DNA of 64,000 bases, taken from NCBI RefSeq assembly GCF_002878395.1, contig NW_025862277.1:529554-593553 (forward strand). Direction: 5' to 3'. The notes under the pieces were generated by a model, which worked only from the letters and a program-made list of their open reading frames with translations, did no database searches and had not been told where the DNA came from. Within the stretch, counting starts at the first letter, position 1. Each line of letters opens with the position of its first letter. Origin of the DNA: Capsicum annuum. Taxonomy: Eukaryota > Streptophyta > Magnoliopsida > Solanales > Solanaceae. Both the position numbers and the translations under genes were made by a program. Below, in pieces: positions 58,829-64,000 of the stretch.

Positions 58829-60170
58829 TGATATGCCAAAATTACACCTCCCTAGAGAGAGAGTAAGTGGTCACTGTCAAATATAAAACCCAACTAGGTT
58901 GGGTGTCGAATCTCACAGGGAATACTGTGTTCACTAAGTATTATGATTGCTACTAGACTGTTGTTCAAAGGCTCCAAGTTAAAAAGGCAGTTCAAGTTTG
59001 TAAATTTTATCTCGTTATTTGTAACAGAGTATGATCCAGAAAGTGATTTGCAAATAGTAATTCAATGAGACTAGACAAACTAGAGTTATGGTTACCGAAA
59101 TGTTCAAGCAGCTAGGGTTGTGAATAATTTTAAATTTCTAATTAATACTACGATTGTAAGAGTTATTGAATCCTATAATTTACCCATTTGTCTCTCAACC
59201 TATATGAATAAATTATCTTTCAATTCTCTCGAACTTAAAGAATACATTAACTTATTCAATTATTCTCTCATGTGGGTTGATCTCCTTAAGGCATCAACTC
59301 TTAACCATAGTTTAAGGACTCTAGATTTCACGTAAACCTCTTCTTTTCCCAATAAACACTTTTCTATTCAAACAAGTGATGTTCTTCGGCTCACCCTTCA
59401 AGTTCACAATCAGAAAAGGTCATTATTGTGAAGAAGGGTTTATGCGACCTTAGTTAATCATGGAAATAAAACATTCTCACAACCTCAATCAGTTTTTCAC
59501 ATCAAGGCTCCCATAACCCTAGTTATGAGAGCTTAACCACACATTTCCATAGAAGAACAAGAAAGAGTCATTGTATTTATCATGAATAGATTCAGAAAAT
59601 ACTTAGAAGGGATTAAATTTTTGTTCTTCAATATTCAGAGGAAAATATTAATAATCTGCTAAGATCCACAATTCTATCTCTTTCTTAGAGAATACTACTT
59701 AAAATAATGTTCAAAGTTGGAAAATATGATAAAAAGATATGAAATAAAACCTAAAATTGGATATTTATATGTTCTCAGGTACGGAGGATTTAAAAATCAA
59801 AATTAGAAAAACCCCATACAAGTTAATGGTCAGGACGGCGGTCCATCGCATGGGCCATCACTGATGGTCCTGGAATGTAAGGTTCTGTGTAGGGCTGACG
59901 GTCATACTGGCAGATCGTCTCTGGACTAGTGATCTATCGGATGGTCTGTGATTGGATCTTCTGGAAGCCTGAGTTCTGGTTAATCCTAGCGGCCAAGTTA
60001 GCCGTCCGTCGAAAGATTGACGGTCTGCCATTTAGACCGTCGCATGAGTTCTTCACTTGGAGCATTTTTTTAACTCTGACGGTCACTCCAGCGGTCCATC
60101 GCATGTCTAACGGTCTGCCAGTTGGACTACAAAAAAGATGTAAAATATTCTGTCAAAGACCGAGACATCA
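58829..60170 (-). repeat. 5' LTR of element D
   Basis: About 1.34 kb; plus-strand ends TGATATGCC and GAGACATCA, next to the target copy TGATT (60171-60175). It shows a deletion at about 60130 relative to the 3' LTR. A cluster of GACGGTC/GGTCCGTC words lies at about 59830-60130. There is no coding sequence. Confidence 0.9.
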
Positions 60171-60175
60171 TGATT

Positions 60176-60764
60176 GCGATCAATATATCGCGTCTGAGAC
60201 ACTCGCATCTGCCCGATCAGTCGCGTAAACATCTTTTGGTTTGCAAAAGTAAGTGCACCAGATGAGACATAGATAATTCCAAGTCTCCATGGACCCCTCG
60301 AGATTCATCCGGTGTCCTGTGAATGCAAATAAATTATGATATCCTATTAAATTACATGCTTTGACTCAATGTCGATATCCAATTTTTGAAAAAAACATAA
60401 TCTTAACAAAGTTGACCCCTAAAATTCAATTTCACAACTTTTCAAACCGAGGGTCAAAATAAGATATAAAAATTATAAAATTACACCAATCATGTTACCA
60501 TCCCAAAATCGACATTCTGAATCTCCTGGCATAGTTTATTTTGCCATCTGATGCACAAAACAATAAATATTGATCGGAGTCAACTGTAAGGCTTTTCAAG
60601 CCACCGAAAACTACAAACTTGCACAAATCACACCAAGTTGCATTGGAAATCATGTCAAACATCTCCACACCCCAAAAATATAATAAAACAATCACAGAGA
60701 GGGATAAATGGTCAAATCATACATAAAATATTTTACCTAAATCATCAAAAATCAGGTCGTTACA
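60176..60764 (-). repeat. 5' LTR of element C, right part
   Basis: Continuation of the C LTR beyond D, ending on the plus strand with GGTCGTTACA (minus-strand start TGTAACGACC). It contains a few short inverted words (TCGCGTCTGAGACACTCGC) near the D junction. CGTTG (60765-60769) would be C's target copy; its partner is not in the window. Confidence 0.75.
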
Positions 60765-61040
60765 CGTTGATTTTAAAGACTACTGAAATCTCCTACATCC
60801 TTATCTTTATGAATTTTGAGATACTTTAAATTCTTTCATTGTATTCTTTATGTAAGGCTTATATTCGTGACCTCTAGACCTGGGTTGTTGTTTCATTTGG
60901 ACCTCTCTATCTATATATTATGAGGCAGTTTGGGTTTACTTTTACTATCTGTGTTTTTCCGCTTCTTAGGTAGGGTATAGGCTTACTTGTCACGGTGGGT
61001 GTGATAAGTGGCATAATGATCCCAATTTTGATTCATGACA
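60765..61040 (+). repeat. 3' end of a TGTCACGACCC-type LTR
   Basis: Ends GATCCCAATTTTGATTCATGACA, preceded by GGCTTACTTGTCACGGTGGG and GTGTGATAAGTGGCA. This resembles the usual terminal part of Solanaceae gypsy LTRs with GGGTCGTGACA ends, in worn form. The left part is cut off by C, which probably inserted into it. There is no primer site after it, so it is a solo or 3' LTR remnant. Confidence 0.5.
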
Positions 61041-61203
61041 TTAACACATTTAGTTTTTGTCAATCATTTTTGTAATAATTTATGTTCGCTAGATTAGATG
61101 AAAATAAAAAAAAATCATAAGCACCATGAAAGCTTCATCAACTTTTAAAATATGTAATAGAAAAAGCAATATTAAACATCAAAATGTTTTAAATATTAAT
61201 AAT

Positions 61204-61512
61204 GTTATGTGATTGTGTATGACCATAACTTGTGTATGACCATAACTCCTATATGTAATTCCCACCATTATGTGTGGGAACATCTCCATTACCTCCCCAT
61301 TAATTTTCATACCTTCATATTGTTTTCCCTTATTGATTAAGGTTTAATGTCATATTATGAAATCCATTAATATTCCGTAGTGTAACCCTATAAATAGAGG
61401 TATTGAGAATCATATTGTAAATACTTTAACCCTAGAAAGAAATAAGAAAGTTATCTTATAATATTGTTTCTCTTTTCTTCTATATTATTATTCTCCTTCT
61501 TAATTTAAAATA
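61204..61512 (+). repeat. Possible copia-type LTR with TATA box
   Basis: TGTTATGTG could be the left end; ACCCTATAAATAGAGGTATT at 61384-61403 is a good plant TATA box with a short T-rich leader downstream; GTTATCATCATGATGCAC right after 61512 resembles the sequence that follows many copia LTRs. No gag or pol follows, so it would be a solo LTR. The ends are uncertain and no target duplication was found. Confidence 0.35.
61389..61396 (+). promoter_or_regulatory. TATA box
   Basis: TATAAATA followed by AGAGG, in the layout seen in copia LTR promoters. There is no gene downstream to support it. Confidence 0.4.
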
Positions 61513-64000
61513 AGTTATCATCATGATGCACTATATTCTTTTTCATTATCTACTAAATAAGACCTAAAGGTTTGGTATGAATCTCATCATTTTTATAACT
61601 GAATTAAGGAATAGAAAGTGAGGTATGTTTTTTATTACTAAATCTTTGTTAGTTTGTCTATATCATTTAACGTTTTATGCTTCATATTACCTAAATTATT
61701 TAAGGTTTTTTCAGACTCTTGATAATTTGATTTGCATAAATTTGGATAGAATCATTCACTAATTAATTAGTAAATAATTAATATGCTAAATAATAGAACA
61801 TCAAAGTTGCACATGCTACTGTTACAAATTCATGCTACTGACAACATTTATAGTATTTATTTTATATTAGCTGATTCTGATTAGTTTTGAATTATGGAGA
61901 TTTACAAATTAAGTAGTAATATTTAAAAGAATCATGGGTAAGTTTTGTTGCATCTTGAGCTATCATGTCATTGGTTGAGGGAAGAGGATGGAGTCAAGTC
62001 TCATCGTATCAAAAAGGTTAAGTCATCGGGTTAAAGTCCTGGTGGCATCATGAAGATAAGATGTTGGGTTCAAATCTCATGATATTATGACCTCACACAT
62101 CATCAATATCATCAACTCATCATCATAAATATGATCTCAATATCACCATCAATACCATCAATAAAAAATAATAAAAAAATAAAAATAAAAATAAAAATAA
62201 TAAAACACCATCAATATAGATGTAAGATACAGTCAATAATTATAAGTAATGGCTAAAGGCGAATCGTAAACAACCAACTGAAATCAGATTAAAGCAATAA
62301 CGATCGAAACATAACTTACAATTAATGACAACCAAGTAATACATTCGATAATCAACAAGCTCATCATTTTAAATAAATAACTAATATTCACCAACACGTG
62401 AAATTTCAAGTATGCCGAAGGTCAATTCACAACTTACTAAATGAGTATTATCAACCTAATCATCAATCACAAATATTTCTGAAGATCAATGAATTAATTA
62501 TCTATTTTAGAAGTGCACATTCCACCAGGATTGATACCTACACTCTAATTCATCATTCTATTTTATTCACTAATCTAATTTTCTTTTATTCATTTATGAA
62601 ACTAATAATTCAGTTAATAACATGTAACCTATATACTCAAATCATCACTAAGTTCAAGACACTATCCCTTTTAGTCGATCATTCAATCATTCAGCTCTAT
62701 TCAACTTACAACTCTTGCTAGAGTTATACACCTTTACACATCTTACTTTCTATCACTTAGCAAATTTCGACTTTAGGTTCTTAAGTTATATCAGCATCTC
62801 CTCTTATCATAATCAATCCTCCTAGCTATCTTTTAGCAAGAATATATCATACTTTAAATATACATAATATCAGGTTAACCCTTTTTAAGGTATTGAAGAC
62901 TAGCTCTATATATTAGAAGGTCACCTAATTCTTTTATTATTATTCATATTCATATATTAAACTCAATAAGTCATCTAGTAAGTCATACAAATGCAAACAC
63001 CCATTAAGTGTTCCACACAAAATATAATAATAAGATAATTATATTTGTATTATATATTATTTACAAGTTTTATTCATCCAAACTTCGTGCCCCTAGGAGT
63101 AGACATGAAATCTTCCATCAACTACAGTTATTAAATGCAACTAATTCAAGTCTACTATACATTAAATCATTGTCTACCTCGACTAAAGAACTTAGAACAA
63201 GCAATCCACACCATGGTTGCTTTTTTCTTTCTTTCATGCCTCCGTTAGCCCAATCATCTAAAAATCAAATAATACATACGTAATTACTCTTTGAATAACT
63301 ACTTTGAAAATTTAACCCATTAATTCTATCCCTATTCATAATCTAAATCATTACCCAATGTTAATTAGCCCTTAACTAGTTCTATCATACTCAACTCATC
63401 TTCATTAATGGAGTTCTAAAGCTAAAGATTGCATTTTTAAAGAATTCAAGGTTACCAAATCAAATAGCATATTTTAGATTACTAATTCATGCTAGGAAGC
63501 GTTGATTAACAATCTAAAACTAATTATAGGTGATATTAACTCAATCCATAAATTTTTTTTAAAAATCTCATAAACTTAGGGTTCAAATCTCCAAAAATTC
63601 CAACATAAAAGAATGTTATAATAATTTTAAGATGTTAAAGAATTGAAATATAAAAAATATAATGAAAGAACTTATCTTAACGAAGACATTTGACCCTAGA
63701 AATAAAAAATTGCCCCTCCCTCAAGGCTATGGGACAAAGTTGTTGAGTTAAAATACATAAACCCATTAAAAATAGCCTTAAGTACTCCCAGTTACATTTG
63801 CAGTGATTTCACTGTGGCAATTAAGTTCTTAGCACAGACAGTATTGAAAAAAAGGCCATAACCGTTTACTCAGAAAGCAGATGAATAAATGGATGGATGT
63901 GTTGGAAAAAAGACTCGGAGATATTTTATTTGGTGGGTATCGGGATCCACAACCATTTATATTCTAGGAGTTATGTTCTTTTGAAACTGACCCTAGTTTA
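61513..64000. other. AT-rich sequence without recognised genes
   Basis: Holds CAT/ATC triplet runs (about 62095-62160), an A-rich tract with AAAAT units (62161-62205) and short open frames (107 codons at 62398, 91 at 63008) that are Ile/Ser/Asn-rich and show no motif. Nothing I can assign to a host gene or a known element. The last 250 bp are less AT-rich but also unassigned. Confidence 0.6.

Larger units (their letters stand above)
46846..60170 (-). mobile_element. Element D: full-length Athila-like retrotransposon
   Basis: Structure on the minus strand: 5' LTR (60170-58829), tRNA-Asp primer site, gag, protease, RT, RNase H, integrase, a spacer, a third open region in the env position, purine tract, 3' LTR (48325-46846). 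The target duplication TGATT is perfect (46841-46845 and 60171-60175). Length is 13.3 kb, usual for Athila. Protease with DLG, RT with FLDGYS and integrase with ELEHKA place it in the Athila/Tat group. The two LTRs differ at about one base in eight over the first 190 bases, so it is old. All frames carry stops. Confidence 0.9.

Noticed and set aside
61972..62076. SINE or tRNA-like promoter (GTTCAAATC B-box-like word)
   Set aside because: The only A-box-like word is about 95 bp upstream and imperfect, no tRNA fold is seen, and no target duplication was found around the A-rich tail.
62398..62721. 107-codon plus-strand open frame
   Set aside because: AT-rich composition, no motif, no support from neighbours; likely chance.

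Overview
This is plant nuclear DNA from a deep retrotransposon-rich region, with no host gene I can recognise. The repeat types point to a large plant genome: Tekay/Del-like chromoviral Ty3/gypsy elements with 2-2.5 kb LTRs, an Athila-like element with a tRNA-Asp primer site, an Ogre/Tat-type LTR, a MULE foldback element and a Helitron end. LTR starts such as TGTAATACCCC and TGTCACGACCC suggest Solanaceae, perhaps Capsicum; that is inference from family resemblance, not a search. Every coding region is a decayed transposon gene. Many in-frame stops lie where the family has Gln, Arg or Trp codons, as expected from C-to-T decay of methylated DNA.

Layout. 1-5232: element A (+), the 3' half of a chromovirus (RT, RNase H, integrase, chromodomain, 3' LTR). 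5297-16917: element F (-), 3' LTR and pol, split by G (10366-16600, probable Ogre-type solo LTR, duplicated target ACTAC); G itself holds a MULE foldback element (14502-15876, 9-bp duplicated target GAAAGGGAG). 16917-17575: Helitron-like 3' end. 17576-21874: element E (-), 5' LTR, gag, protease and start of RT. 21875-22780: gag and leader of element C (-). 22781-38344: element B (+) inserted in the leader of C, carrying nested element H (27791-36007), part of which is tandemly duplicated. 38345-60764: 5' LTR of C, present as two diverged copies after a roughly 6.3-kb chimeric tandem duplication; the second copy carries the full-length Athila-like element D (46846-60170, -, duplicated target TGATT). 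60765-64000: an LTR tail, a possible copia-type LTR, and unassigned AT-rich sequence.

Order of events by nesting: C was oldest; E and B went into C; H went into B and D into the C LTR; unequal recombination then duplicated part of H and, separately, the B-LTR/C-LTR/D block; deletions then trimmed both. Nothing here works as an active gene set.

The least expected signal is architectural. Several LTR families with unrelated sequences (A, B/H, E, D, perhaps C) each carry their own short GC-rich inverted-repeat 'keyword' repeated several times near the upstream end of the LTR. One B-family LTR (that of F) lacks the array through a clean deletion of about 530 bp.
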